From a virus, in the IMG/VR virus record IMGVR_UViG_3300032046_000015, positions 19,017 through 83,016 of that record: DNA of 64,000 bases, one strand, 5' to 3'. Shown piece by piece: positions 1-9,296 of the stretch. Each line of letters opens with the position of its first letter. Positions within the stretch are counted from its first letter, which is position 1. The position numbers and the translations under genes are program-made. The notes below the pieces were generated by a model. It ran no database searches and was not told the origin of the DNA. It worked only from the letters and a program-made list of their open reading frames with translations.

Positions 1-104
1 ACGTACTGGATGAACTTGTCGCTCTGCATGGGATTGAGTTTGCCGCCAGCAGCCAATTGATCCGCTGCGATGACTGCCTTCTCAACCAATTCCTTGTTTG
101 TCAT
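1..104 (-). CDS. Major capsid protein, N-terminal fragment (putative)
   Basis: Only the first 34 or so codons are inside the window and the gene continues past the left edge. The start is an ATG at 104 with a GGAG ribosome site about ten bases upstream. The N-terminus (MTNKELVEKAVIA, then a LAAGGKLNP segment followed by QSDKFIQYV) resembles the helical start of many phage major capsid proteins. Position supports this: it is the next gene after the XkdF-type protease and scaffold, where the capsid gene normally sits. The fragment is too short for a firm family call. Confidence 0.7.
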   Translation of the reverse strand, partial: MTNKELVEKAVIAADQLAAGGKLNPMQSDKFIQY

Positions 105-143
105 GATTCTGTGTCTCCTCTCTTGTGTTATTCTGGTTTGGGG

Positions 144-800
144 TCAAACGACATTGCCCCAAAAACCTTTGTCACCTTTTTTGACTTCTGTGGTTTGTCC
201 ATCCTGCCCTGGCTGTTTGCTCACTGCTACTGCACCCTCAATGGTTTCCAAACGTTTTACAACGTCTGAAATCTGAGTGCTGAATTCACCGATTGCTTTT
301 GCCAAGTCAGGTGACGTTGTGTCGGCCTTGGCAGTCGGTTGAGCCACAGGTGGCTGTGTTGCGACTGGTGCCGATGCGACTGGTGCCGATGCCGTTGGCA
401 ACGCATTGACATCCACTCCCAGATCATCCAGGATAGCCTTGAGGCTTTGGTATGCCGTCATGATCTTTTCCATGCGATGCTGGCTGATCTTGGCTCCAGC
501 CTTCTCCACTGATTCTGTCGCCTTGGCTGCTGGTGCCGGATAACCTGCCCCCAGTTTGCCCATCGCTGCTTCCAGCTTTGACATCAGACCTTCAAGCAAC
601 GGTTTCATGGCGCCAAGGGCATCCATTAACGGCTTGACATCTGCATATCCAGCCTTGGAAGCATCGGTTGGGACAGCATCAGGTGAAGTGGCCGCTGGCG
701 CTGGTTGATCATCTGTCTTATGGACAGGTGCCGTGGGCTCACTGGTTGCTTCAGGCACAGGCTCATCGCCTGTTGTCTGTTTCACCCGTTCAACTTCCAT
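144..800 (-). CDS. Nested scaffold protein from an internal start (putative)
   Basis: This 218-residue product begins at Met51 of the longer frame (MEVERVKQTT). It is preceded by GAGAGGAG eight bases upstream, the best ribosome site in the locus. In-frame nesting of a scaffold inside a protease or protease-like gene is well known in phages, for example lambda C/Nu3. The sequence is Ala/Pro/Thr-rich with helical segments and no enzymatic motif. Capsid assembly scaffolding is inferred from gene order only. Confidence 0.5.
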   Translation of the reverse strand: MEVERVKQTTGDEPVPEATSEPTAPVHKTDDQPAPAATSPDAVPTDASKAGYADVKPLMDALGAMKPLLEGLMSKLEAAMGKLGAGYPAPAAKATESVEKAGAKISQHRMEKIMTAYQSLKAILDDLGVDVNALPTASAPVASAPVATQPPVAQPTAKADTTSPDLAKAIGEFSTQISDVVKRLETIEGAVAVSKQPGQDGQTTEVKKGDKGFWGNVV

Positions 801-950
801 ACTTTTGTCTCCTCTCTTTGATTGTTTTACCACCAAGAATTTATGGCGATTAGCAGCCCTGTCAACAAGGCTGACTTCATCCACTGCTATATCCAACAAC
901 CTTGCTGGGCCTGTTGGTTGATTATCCTCTTTGGTTTTATCCTTGCTCAT
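144..950 (-). CDS. Head protein with XkdF-like N-terminus and scaffold-like C-terminal part
   Basis: This is a 268-residue protein. Residues about 16-43 (RLLDIAVDEVSLVDRAAN) resemble the short segment found at the start of phage prohead protease/scaffold proteins. The rest is rich in Ala, Pro, Thr and Lys with predicted helices, typical of assembly scaffolds. It overlaps the end of the upstream XkdF-containing gene by four bases and precedes the capsid gene. The ATG at 950 follows GGAG. An internal in-frame ATG at 800 has a stronger ribosome site, so two products are likely. The scaffold role is inferred from position and composition. Confidence 0.6.
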   Translation of the reverse strand: MSKDKTKEDNQPTGPARLLDIAVDEVSLVDRAANRHKFLVVKQSKRGDKSMEVERVKQTTGDEPVPEATSEPTAPVHKTDDQPAPAATSPDAVPTDASKAGYADVKPLMDALGAMKPLLEGLMSKLEAAMGKLGAGYPAPAAKATESVEKAGAKISQHRMEKIMTAYQSLKAILDDLGVDVNALPTASAPVASAPVATQPPVAQPTAKADTTSPDLAKAIGEFSTQISDVVKRLETIEGAVAVSKQPGQDGQTTEVKKGDKGFWGNVV

Positions 951-3900
951 GCCACACTCCTCTCTGGGCCAAGCCTTCTTGCCACTGCCATACCTTTAAT
1001 GCTGAAGCCAGTCAGTTGATTATTTTCAACTTGTTTCCAAGTCTCATTGTCTGTAACATGAACTGTCATGATCCATGTGCCTGGCTTGACTTGCTGATCA
1101 CCAATCATCATGGTGATCGGTGCTATCCAACTTTCAACCACCTCAATTGGGCGTGAGTAATCTTCATGCATTACACCAGTCTTTGAACCCTTATTGTATT
1201 CAGCCAAGAAATCATGGGCAGCTTTTTCAATAACTGGTGCATCATAAATTTGATCTTGCGCATCGAATGTTTCAGGTTCCAACACAATGCCTGTCACCAA
1301 TCGTTTGACTGTGTCTATCTTGATGATAGTGGTGTTGTAAGCCTTTTGTGTAGGTGCTGTAGCAGGTGGTTTGGCTGTCTCAGGATTGTTTGGAAATTCC
1401 TGATCGGCTGGTCTGGCAATCATCCATTCTCTCCTGCCTGGCCCAACAGGTACAAATTGAAATATCCAACGTCCTTTAAGTAATTTGCCGTCAAACCAAA
1501 ACTCTTTATAATGTGGATCTTGTGTGCCTGCCTTCCACTTGATCTTATCTATGATGGTAAGTCTTGACCAAGCATTAGTAGTGGAACCAACAGCACCTGG
1601 TGGAAAAGATTGAGGCTTGTTGGCCCCAACATTCATCCATGAGAGTGGGCCTTGTATTACTTGACCCGATGCTGCTCCACCTTCATCTGATCTGGCTGTC
1701 TTGAAATTAGCCAGTATCTTGTGTGTTGGATCAAGTTCAATAAATTTGTTAATTTGGAATTGATTGCCTGGCGTGAATCCCTCTCCACCTTCCCAGTATG
1801 GCGCTGTGCCTGGCCGCATCCGTATGTCTGTATGAATGGAAACTGGTTCAACCAAAGCAAGTAATTTCAACTGATCTTTGTTCAACGTGGTTTTGTCTAT
1901 ACCCTTAATCAAGGATGATAGCTGACTACTATCCCCATCGGCTGCGTTGGCAATGGCAGCTGTCCAGTTTCCTTTGGCAATCTGATCCAGTTTAGTTATC
2001 TGTACTGGTGTCAGTTTAATAGGATCAACGCCAAAATGAAAAGTGCCACCCAACAGTTTCACTTGATCCTCTGTCAAACCACGTTCATGCGTCTGTAGGA
2101 TTGCTGTGCCAGAGTCACCAGCCTTGAAATCCAATTGCCCTTCTGTCTGTTTCCTTATGGCCAATCTCTTTTCCACCTTGAAGCCAGATTCCAAAAGTGC
2201 TGCTCTGGTCTCAGGATCAGCTTGTAACACATTTCCTTCATCCGCACGCTGTACAATACTCTTGATGTTCTCTGCCTTGGTTGATCCCACTTCCCTGTCC
2301 CTGACCTTGGGAACCACTGCTGTTATCTTCCACACATCGGCAACATTATCATATTCTGGAATAATCTCTTCAACTCCCAAAGTGATAATGCTTCCATCTG
2401 GTGCGTCCAGATTAGTGTTGAATGTTTTGCCCAACGTAACAAGCTTGCCCTTATCATCCTCATAGGCAACTGTGTAATTCCATGTGCGGGGTGAACCTGA
2501 TACTGTCTGCCTGCTTAACACTTGTACTTTTATCTCAACCAGATTCTTAATCTTTGACCACGCAGGAGTCTGTCCAGTTAGTGGATAATCTGAATTCACT
2601 GCTTTGGCAACAGCCCCTTCTGAACCTGGTTGCTTAGAAACATCTGAGATTATTTTCAACAAAGCAGCTTTGTTATCAACAACATGCTTTGGTGTTATTT
2701 TCATGAACTTGAAATCATACTTACCAAACAAATCCTCCAATATGCCACGTCTTTCTGTCCAAGGTTTGCTGTGTAAATCCTGTCCATCATAATACAATAC
2801 ATCGAACACATGTGCTATTATTGAAGCCTTGGAACCATCAGCCAGAGTCAATTGACCCGACACAGGCACAACTTGGTTACCTGCCCAAGCAGCCAAATCC
2901 TTCCTGGCGACTGGTCTTCCATTATCGTGAACTGCTCCAAGATCAGCATCCAAAATAACTCCTTGACCTATGGCCTTGAGATCATCTACAAGAGATGGAA
3001 ATTGCTTGGAACGATCATCCTTGGAATCTTCAAAGAAAATTAATGTCTTGTCTGCACTGTCTGCTTCCAACACAGTGCGCCAACCGTTATATTTTTGCTC
3101 AACATCAATTCCTATCTTTTCTTTCAACAGTGCTTCAGCCCAACCAGTGTTAAACTCCTCTGGCGTGAAATACTCTTGCTGTGAATATCCGCCAGCAGTC
3201 TTCAATGGTATGAAACGTTGTAATGGTTTCAATGTGTCCGCTTTTGACACATTGATCCTCTTGGCCTCAGGTCTCAGAACAGCCACCAAATCATACAGAG
3301 GAATATGGTCATCATGTGGCCCAGATGCGTGGTACACATAATGAACAAGATGTCTCATACCTTCTGGGATTTGGTTTCGCACTTTCACTTCCAATGCCGA
3401 ATCAGGATTGTCCTGCCTGATGAGCATGTCTATGTCATGAGGTTCTTGCTGCTTAATGGAACCACCAACCAAATTGATATAACCTGGACACAACACCATG
3501 TCGCCCAAACCGTTGAAAATCTGCGCTGGTGCTTCTGCTGTTTTATCAAACACCACAACAGCATTGTTATCCTCTGTTCTGAATATATACTTAGCAACTT
3601 CATATCCTGCCATACAACTACGCAAATCATCCATACTCTTGAATTCACGTTTATGTGTAAGATCAAGCCTTTTACCCAGTGGCACCAAGTGGATGGCTCG
3701 CATCCTGGCAATGCGCAGACTTTCATCTATGGCCGCATTTGGATCAGATAGATGTTCCAGAGTGTGCATGCTTAGCACAGTGTCAAATGCCCCATCAGGA
3801 TATGACAGCTTGTTGACATCCTCTTTTTTCACTTTGTGATTGTGTTGCCCGCACAGCTTCATAGCTGTTATGGAATTGTCCACGCCTTCCACATTGAACC

Positions 3901-4303
3901 CTGACTTGGATAGAACATCCAATTCACGTCCTGCTCCGCATCCCATCACTAACACATCCTGTCCTTGGATGTATGGACTGATGGCCGCAAAATCTCTTAT
4001 GAATAAATCTGTAACATCAATCAGCCCAGGGCTGAAATAGTTTTCACCATACTCTTCATCTGTTGGCATTGATGTTGCCTTCCCAAGTTGCGTGTAGTTC
4101 AGACCACGCTTTATCATCTCATCTCTCAATATATTAAACTTGTTCAGAAGTGTAGCCACAGTCAATCCATCGGTGGACTTACCATCGCCAGCCCCTCCTT
4201 CAGTTAACAGTGCATACAACTGGTGACAGCGCCAATGTAAGTTCAACAACTCCTGGTTGTCCACCGCTGCTAGACTGTCTTTTGTGATATCGTTTATTTT
4301 CAT
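947..4303 (-). CDS. Methyltransferase-nucleotidyltransferase-DNA ligase-phosphoesterase-XkdF protease fusion
   Basis: This 1118-residue protein appears to hold five domains. Residues about 85-250 are a class I SAM methyltransferase (VMGCGAGRE at 119). About 262-345 are a nucleotidyltransferase-like domain (GGS at 280, DIDML at 290). About 398-680 are an ATP-dependent DNA ligase: motif I K404 in KYNGWR, motif III near 453, EGAVAK at 562, SKIKN at 583. About 820-965 resemble the LigD 3'-phosphoesterase (H824, D826, then GKLLKGRW). About 985-1118 are an XkdF-type prohead serine protease (candidate H1046, S1101 in GFSIKG). It sits between the head morphogenesis and scaffold genes. The protease may release the enzymes, or carry them into the capsid; both are inference. 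The ATG overlaps the upstream stop. Confidence 0.75.
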   Translation of the reverse strand: MKINDITKDSLAAVDNQELLNLHWRCHQLYALLTEGGAGDGKSTDGLTVATLLNKFNILRDEMIKRGLNYTQLGKATSMPTDEEYGENYFSPGLIDVTDLFIRDFAAISPYIQGQDVLVMGCGAGRELDVLSKSGFNVEGVDNSITAMKLCGQHNHKVKKEDVNKLSYPDGAFDTVLSMHTLEHLSDPNAAIDESLRIARMRAIHLVPLGKRLDLTHKREFKSMDDLRSCMAGYEVAKYIFRTEDNNAVVVFDKTAEAPAQIFNGLGDMVLCPGYINLVGGSIKQQEPHDIDMLIRQDNPDSALEVKVRNQIPEGMRHLVHYVYHASGPHDDHIPLYDLVAVLRPEAKRINVSKADTLKPLQRFIPLKTAGGYSQQEYFTPEEFNTGWAEALLKEKIGIDVEQKYNGWRTVLEADSADKTLIFFEDSKDDRSKQFPSLVDDLKAIGQGVILDADLGAVHDNGRPVARKDLAAWAGNQVVPVSGQLTLADGSKASIIAHVFDVLYYDGQDLHSKPWTERRGILEDLFGKYDFKFMKITPKHVVDNKAALLKIISDVSKQPGSEGAVAKAVNSDYPLTGQTPAWSKIKNLVEIKVQVLSRQTVSGSPRTWNYTVAYEDDKGKLVTLGKTFNTNLDAPDGSIITLGVEEIIPEYDNVADVWKITAVVPKVRDREVGSTKAENIKSIVQRADEGNVLQADPETRAALLESGFKVEKRLAIRKQTEGQLDFKAGDSGTAILQTHERGLTEDQVKLLGGTFHFGVDPIKLTPVQITKLDQIAKGNWTAAIANAADGDSSQLSSLIKGIDKTTLNKDQLKLLALVEPVSIHTDIRMRPGTAPYWEGGEGFTPGNQFQINKFIELDPTHKILANFKTARSDEGGAASGQVIQGPLSWMNVGANKPQSFPPGAVGSTTNAWSRLTIIDKIKWKAGTQDPHYKEFWFDGKLLKGRWIFQFVPVGPGRREWMIARPADQEFPNNPETAKPPATAPTQKAYNTTIIKIDTVKRLVTGIVLEPETFDAQDQIYDAPVIEKAAHDFLAEYNKGSKTGVMHEDYSRPIEVVESWIAPITMMIGDQQVKPGTWIMTVHVTDNETWKQVENNQLTGFSIKGMAVARRLGPERSVA

Positions 4304-4566
4304 ACCATTTCAATTGCTTGTGTTCTTGAGCCAGAAAAGTTCAGAAACAAAGCATGTAAAAATTCCTCACCATCATCCGGTGTGACTAGCTTGTTGAATG
4401 AACCATCTTCATTGAAGACAGGCATTCCATTCTTGAACCTATCTTTGAGCATCTGATCATTGTAATCAGCAACCACCTTGTCTCCATCCAACTTGAAAGT
4501 TGCCAATACTTGATGGGTAGTTGGCATGTCGTTGAATATGACTTGTACTGCTTTCACGTTATCCAC
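4300..4566 (-). CDS. Small uncharacterised head-operon protein
   Basis: This is an 88-residue soluble protein that I do not recognise. It overlaps the preceding minor head protein gene by eight bases and the following fusion gene by four (ATGA), so it is translationally coupled in the head operon. The sequence has mixed alpha/beta character (KAVQVIFNDM, then LATFKLDGDKVV). No catalytic motif or membrane segment is visible. Confidence 0.7.
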   Translation of the reverse strand: MDNVKAVQVIFNDMPTTHQVLATFKLDGDKVVADYNDQMLKDRFKNGMPVFNEDGSFNKLVTPDDGEEFLHALFLNFSGSRTQAIEMV

Positions 4567-5812
4567 CGTCCATAGGTTTCACAACGGCTTGGGAATCTCC
4601 AAACTCATAGAATTTGGTTTCATTAGCAGAATAATCCATTGCACTTGATCTGGGTAAAAGCCTTGGATCAGCTTCCAGCAATCTTGTCTCAATCGGATTG
4701 GCCCTGGGCGGTGGTGGCGCTGCTGGGCCAGTTGTTGGCACCTGCCAAGTCTTGTTAGTAGTCACAACAATAGTACGACAATGGAAATGATAAGGTGGAA
4801 AAGCCAAACCACCTTCTGCCATGGCAGTCGCTGTTGCTGTGGATGGAAGTGCTCCAGCACTTATTCCAAACTTTTGAGAAGCATCTCCTGCTGACATCCA
4901 ACCTGCTGCTGCCTTCACTCCACCTGGCGTGACAGAGTTCAAAACCTTATCACGTTGTTCCAATCCCAGTGGCACGCTGAATTCCTTGCCATTCATCAAT
5001 CGGCATATTTCACTTGTGCGTTCATCCAGCACAGCGTCAATCCGATAAACTTCAACCCCTGCCGTGGCAAACGTTTCAAGGTTTGCCCACGTGGTTGCCC
5101 GTGTCGCAGCGTTGGCAGTGAGACCTTCAAAATATAAGTCTGTTGGCCCTCTCCATCCTGGTGGCGGAACACCAACAGCTGCTGGCAGCGTGCCATTTCT
5201 TATTTGGTTGGCTAGATTATGTTGTAACTCTCTCGCAGCTTCTTCACGGCTGAGACCTTGAGTCAACATCGTGTTGTTAACGTCCTCATGCACTAGTGTT
5301 TGTAAATTGTCGCCATAGAAATTACCAATCCAGTGCATGTTATCTTTTCTCATCCAATCAATGGCTTCAGAATCAACCAGATTGAAATTGGGAGCAACTT
5401 TCAATTTATCGGAAAAACCAGCACGCTGAAGATTGTACATTAAGCCTGTGGCCTTTAACACTTCATTCCTGACCTTCTCAGGATATGTGTCCAGAGTTGT
5501 GTCGAATATGCGGTTGAACAGTTTGGCATCATTTTGTGTGAGTGGCCCTTTGCGTCCTTTCAATTCACCCAGAGCACGTTGAACTGCTTGTTGGACTGTG
5601 ATATCAAACTTACCATTCAATAATTTATTCAAACTTGTCTCAATGGTTCCGACATTGGGTGCTGCCATGATTACCACATCAGTAATCAAGTCATCCAGCA
5701 TATGGACAACATGCTTGGCTTGGTGCTTATCCTTGAAGTGGATACCACCGACAACCAGTGGTTGATCATTTTCCGTTATCACGCACACGCTTGAACCATC
5801 TCCATTTGCCAT
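4559..5812 (-). CDS. Minor head protein, Mu F / SPP1 gp7 family
   Basis: The C-terminal third has the family signature: ATTWANLETFATAGVEVYR, then DERTSEICRLMNGK, and FPPYHFHCRTIVV near the end, where Cys/His residues are conserved. Members associate with the portal and act in head assembly or DNA delivery. The gene follows the portal, as usual. The ATG at 5812 gives 417 residues but lacks a clear ribosome site; an in-frame TTG at 5869 would add 19 residues, also without one. The start is therefore uncertain. It overlaps the small upstream gene. Confidence 0.8.
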   Translation of the reverse strand: MANGDGSSVCVITENDQPLVVGGIHFKDKHQAKHVVHMLDDLITDVVIMAAPNVGTIETSLNKLLNGKFDITVQQAVQRALGELKGRKGPLTQNDAKLFNRIFDTTLDTYPEKVRNEVLKATGLMYNLQRAGFSDKLKVAPNFNLVDSEAIDWMRKDNMHWIGNFYGDNLQTLVHEDVNNTMLTQGLSREEAARELQHNLANQIRNGTLPAAVGVPPPGWRGPTDLYFEGLTANAATRATTWANLETFATAGVEVYRIDAVLDERTSEICRLMNGKEFSVPLGLEQRDKVLNSVTPGGVKAAAGWMSAGDASQKFGISAGALPSTATATAMAEGGLAFPPYHFHCRTIVVTTNKTWQVPTTGPAAPPPPRANPIETRLLEADPRLLPRSSAMDYSANETKFYEFGDSQAVVKPMDGG

Positions 5813-5987
5813 TGGACTTGGACTGTTCTTTTGTTGTGTTAGCTTCACAGCCTTCTTTGAAGCACGCAACTGGCTGTTTAACTAAACACTGATCTTTTGG
5901 AATGCCTATACTCGCACACAATTCATTGACTACCTGGCGTTGTGTGTTCACTAGACTTTCCAATTGATCGTGACCTTTTTTGCTCAC
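5766..5987 (-). CDS. Small uncharacterised protein
   Basis: This 73-residue soluble protein begins with an ATG overlapping the stop of the membrane protein gene upstream (ATGA) and runs into the minor head protein gene in another frame. The sequence is charged and has three Cys residues (CASIG, QCLVKQPVACF, GCEAN). The function is unknown. A short membrane protein followed by a small soluble partner could be an accessory pair, but nothing in the sequence proves it. Confidence 0.55.
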   Translation of the reverse strand: MSKKGHDQLESLVNTQRQVVNELCASIGIPKDQCLVKQPVACFKEGCEANTTKEQSKSNGKWRWFKRVRDNGK

Positions 5988-6187
5988 GTCACGTTGCCTC
6001 TTTTTGTTTCGATGTAAGTCTTCAACGCCACCAACGCTGATGTGTTATTTGTTACAGTTTCAATGAGACATGAAAGCAAATTCTCTTCACGTCTGCTCTG
6101 CTCTCTATATTGAAGATACCAGAATATCAACACAACGCCAGCTGGCCCACTGTATTGAAGTATCAACTTGAGGTATTCCAATATCAT
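5984..6187 (-). CDS. Small single-pass membrane protein
   Basis: This is a 67-residue protein with one hydrophobic segment (GPAGVVLIFWYLQY, about residues 14-28), then a charged region (REQSRREEN) and a helix. The start overlaps the portal stop (ATGA). The topology suggests an inner-membrane protein with a cytoplasmic tail, similar in shape to small phage holins or immunity proteins. I cannot choose between these. Confidence 0.6.
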   Translation of the reverse strand: MILEYLKLILQYSGPAGVVLIFWYLQYREQSRREENLLSCLIETVTNNTSALVALKTYIETKRGNVT

Positions 6188-7884
6188 TTAATATCCTCTC
6201 CATCGATGATTGCTTGGGCAACCGCTGTGCGAAGTGCCATCAATGCTTGGACAACATCTCCACCATCGATGATTGCTTTTTGAACTATTGATTTCATGGG
6301 TGCTATTGTGCCCATGTTAATTGGCCCAGTATTCTTGGCTGCTTCTGCCACTTGGATAGTGAATGGAACATCTGGATCAATCGCAGTCACTTTTCCAAGA
6401 TTGGTACCAAAGATGTCTGACATGATATTCCTGGCAATCTGTGGCGTCAACCCGCCTGTACCTTCTGATGCTGCTAGCATCTTGGTCAGGCTTTCACTGT
6501 CTGTAACGTTTGGGCCATTGGAAATAAAACGGTGATACACGATGCCTAGCCTTGGCAGTATCTGGCTATTCATGAAAGCATCAAAAGCAGTGCGCTCAGG
6601 AGCAAACACCTGCTCATCAGCTAACTGTCGGCTGGCTTCTGCTGTTGCTCTGGAATAGTCTTCAGCCTTGCCAACAAATATCGGTGGCAGTCTAAAGGCA
6701 CCACGCACCTTGTCACGATTGTTCGCATCATAAGATTGAAACATCGCATCTTTGATTTGTTGGTTAGTCAATGGCGTGATACTTATCTTGATAGCATCCG
6801 ACTGTCCAGGCATGGGCGCAACCTCAACTGGCTCAGCTTCCAGAATAAGGAATTTGCTATAATTGCTGCTGCCCTTAATATTGGATTCAACAAACTGTTC
6901 GATGCGCTTGATCGTGCCAGTGGTCAACATACCACCACCGGACACAGTCACTACCATGGATGGCACGTTGTTGTTTTTTAACGTAGTGTAGTTGATCTCC
7001 TCTGCCGCACGACTGCCGAATATGCTGAACAGATTGCCAATAAACCTTGGCAACCCATATGGTGTTCTGGCCGATGGTATCCTGAAGTGATGCATGGAAT
7101 TGGCTCTGTACTTGATCTCAATAGGATTGTTTGAATATTCACCCGTCTCACAGTTCAAATTTCTTGGATCACCCAGCTGCTTGAAATATACCTTCTGCCC
7201 CTCTCTGATCTGTATGAAACGTCTGAAGCGCACCATCCTCTTAACCTTCACCAAAACTGGCACGCCATTCTGATCCACTTCTATCTGTGGCACTTCCACC
7301 ATGACTGGAGTTGTGTCCAATGGTGTAAGTCTAACTGTCCAAGCTGGTGCCCACTCCAACCATCTGATCGCACCTTGAGTATCCTCAATAATTTCCCAGT
7401 ATCCGTTGCCTGTGAGTTCCAAATCACGTCTGGTCAACCTGCGCAATGATATGAAATTACTGTTGAAGCAACAGTTGTTGAAAAAGTTGGCCAGCTTGAT
7501 TCTTTCAACTTCCATTGTCTTTAGGATTTCAGGATTGGCCTCAATTGCTTGTGGCAGAGTAACAGGAACAATGCGATGGCCAAAACCTTCTATGTTCACT
7601 TCCATGGCCTCAACTGTAGGTTGTAGCTCACTGTTATTCTCAATCAGCATTGACAATGGCAGTGGATCAAGTGGTGGCTCGACAACAGTCTTGCTGTTTA
7701 CCAAAGTTGCCCAAGGATCATCTTGAGATAGTTGCTTGCTGTAAGCAGATTCAGATTCAGCAACATCACCTATCTGTTTAGTGATCCCAACAATCGTTGC
7801 CCTGACTGCTCTAGCATTTGGATTATCAACACCCGCTGTCACCACAGTTAGTCTGTTAACCTTTTGTCTTTGGACGTCACTCAT
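6184..7884 (-). CDS. Portal protein
   Basis: This 566-residue protein matches PBSX/HK97-like portal features. There is a central segment with RTPYGLPRFIGNL and AAEEINYTTLKNNNVPSM, followed by the VAPMPGQSDAIKI region and the SRATAEASRQLADEQVFAPE helix, which are common in portals. It forms the dodecameric DNA channel at the capsid vertex. The gene lies directly after the large terminase, overlapping its stop by one base, which is the canonical order. The ATG is immediately coupled to the terminase. Confidence 0.85.
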   Translation of the reverse strand: MSDVQRQKVNRLTVVTAGVDNPNARAVRATIVGITKQIGDVAESESAYSKQLSQDDPWATLVNSKTVVEPPLDPLPLSMLIENNSELQPTVEAMEVNIEGFGHRIVPVTLPQAIEANPEILKTMEVERIKLANFFNNCCFNSNFISLRRLTRRDLELTGNGYWEIIEDTQGAIRWLEWAPAWTVRLTPLDTTPVMVEVPQIEVDQNGVPVLVKVKRMVRFRRFIQIREGQKVYFKQLGDPRNLNCETGEYSNNPIEIKYRANSMHHFRIPSARTPYGLPRFIGNLFSIFGSRAAEEINYTTLKNNNVPSMVVTVSGGGMLTTGTIKRIEQFVESNIKGSSNYSKFLILEAEPVEVAPMPGQSDAIKISITPLTNQQIKDAMFQSYDANNRDKVRGAFRLPPIFVGKAEDYSRATAEASRQLADEQVFAPERTAFDAFMNSQILPRLGIVYHRFISNGPNVTDSESLTKMLAASEGTGGLTPQIARNIMSDIFGTNLGKVTAIDPDVPFTIQVAEAAKNTGPINMGTIAPMKSIVQKAIIDGGDVVQALMALRTAVAQAIIDGEDIK

Positions 7885-9296
7885 TATAGCAACCCTGGTT
7901 CCTCTCTTGTTTTCCTTACACGCCTCAGTGTAGCCATGCTGATAGCAAAATCAAGAGCATCAATAATATCGTCATGTTCTCCATTTGGGAATGATAACAG
8001 TTCATCTTCCAACTCCGGCATATCACGTCCCATCAGTATTTCACCATTCTCAAATTTCTGTGCTAGCTTTGTCATTCTGGTCAGCTTGTCCAATGATGTG
8101 AATATCGGATGGGCACGAACAAACTTGTATTGCGGCTGACTTTTCAATTCCTGATAAACTGCCTTCTGATATGCGTTGGATTCTATCCCAGCCCTGATGG
8201 GCTCATATTGTTTGAACATTTTAACAATCAATTTTATCTGTTCAGGAAATGGGGTATGAACACGCTGATATTCTACAAGATAAAACTTGTTTGCCAGCCT
8301 GTCATAAGCAATTGTGAATATAACAAAGAAGTCATGGAATAGTTGCTGACCGATAGCCAAGTCAACTCCTTGATAGTATTCCAGCCCCTTTGGCACCTCA
8401 TCATAATATTGAAAGTGTTCATCGTTAAACACGTTGCCCATCATGGCTTGCGTGTCCAACATGTACTGGCAGTTAAACACAATGCTGCCACTTGCTCTGC
8501 GCTTGCCTTCAAACCAGACTGGTGGATGACGCTCTGGCCATGGGCTGCGTCCTTGTGAATCTAGTGCTGGAATGACAAGATGGTTCTTGGCAAACTCATT
8601 CTTGATCAAGTGGCCATATAGATCATGGTAATGATAACGTGTTCCAATGATCCATTCCTTGCCACCCTCTTCCAACGTTGGCTCCAACTCAGTGTAGTAC
8701 CATTCCTTAACCTTCTCACGTTGACCGTATGTCCTGCTGTTTTCTATTGACACCAAGTCATCCGCTATTATCATGTCAAAGTGCCGACTGACTACACCAC
8801 CATCTATGCCAACTGTGGTTATGTTGCTCTCCATGGCAGATGTGGTACGATTGGCAACATTGATTTCACGTGTGTCCCACTTGTCCCCTACTTGGTTGCC
8901 AAATATCTCTGTCAACTGTCTCTCTTGTAGCCTGTTCTTGATACCACGCAAAAAGGTTTCAGCCTGTGTACATGTCCTTGAACTCAGCAATATCCTGATG
9001 TTTGGATCCACCAAGACTTGCAACACAGACTGACCAATGGTTAATGGCTGAGTTTTTCCTGCTCCACGATATGCCAGGATAACTCCACGTGGATGATTGC
9101 GTTGAAACTCCATCATCTGGTGGTGGAACGGCTTGATGATTAGTGCTGGGCTATCAAACACAAACTTGCAAAGCACATCCAATCGCTTGTCTTCTAACAC
9201 AGCCTGACGGATGTACTCATTGCGCATTTCACGCTTGTGCTGCCACTGTTGGACTAGTGTGTCCCGTTCTGGCGTTGATATTTGTAAGCCTGGCAC
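7884..9296 (-). CDS. terL: Terminase large subunit
   Basis: This is a 470-residue packaging ATPase/nuclease. The Walker A-like loop is AYRGAGKT at residues 75-82; the Walker B is MIIADD at about 175-180, followed by a coupling region (IIGTRYH). The nuclease half shows GVDLAIGQ and the C-terminal HDDIIDALDFA motif, whose acidic residues bind metal in the RNase H fold. The start is GTG at 9296 with GAGG ten bases upstream. Packaging cuts concatemers and drives DNA into the portal encoded next. Confidence 0.92.
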   Translation of the reverse strand: MPGLQISTPERDTLVQQWQHKREMRNEYIRQAVLEDKRLDVLCKFVFDSPALIIKPFHHQMMEFQRNHPRGVILAYRGAGKTQPLTIGQSVLQVLVDPNIRILLSSRTCTQAETFLRGIKNRLQERQLTEIFGNQVGDKWDTREINVANRTTSAMESNITTVGIDGGVVSRHFDMIIADDLVSIENSRTYGQREKVKEWYYTELEPTLEEGGKEWIIGTRYHYHDLYGHLIKNEFAKNHLVIPALDSQGRSPWPERHPPVWFEGKRRASGSIVFNCQYMLDTQAMMGNVFNDEHFQYYDEVPKGLEYYQGVDLAIGQQLFHDFFVIFTIAYDRLANKFYLVEYQRVHTPFPEQIKLIVKMFKQYEPIRAGIESNAYQKAVYQELKSQPQYKFVRAHPIFTSLDKLTRMTKLAQKFENGEILMGRDMPELEDELLSFPNGEHDDIIDALDFAISMATLRRVRKTREEPGLL

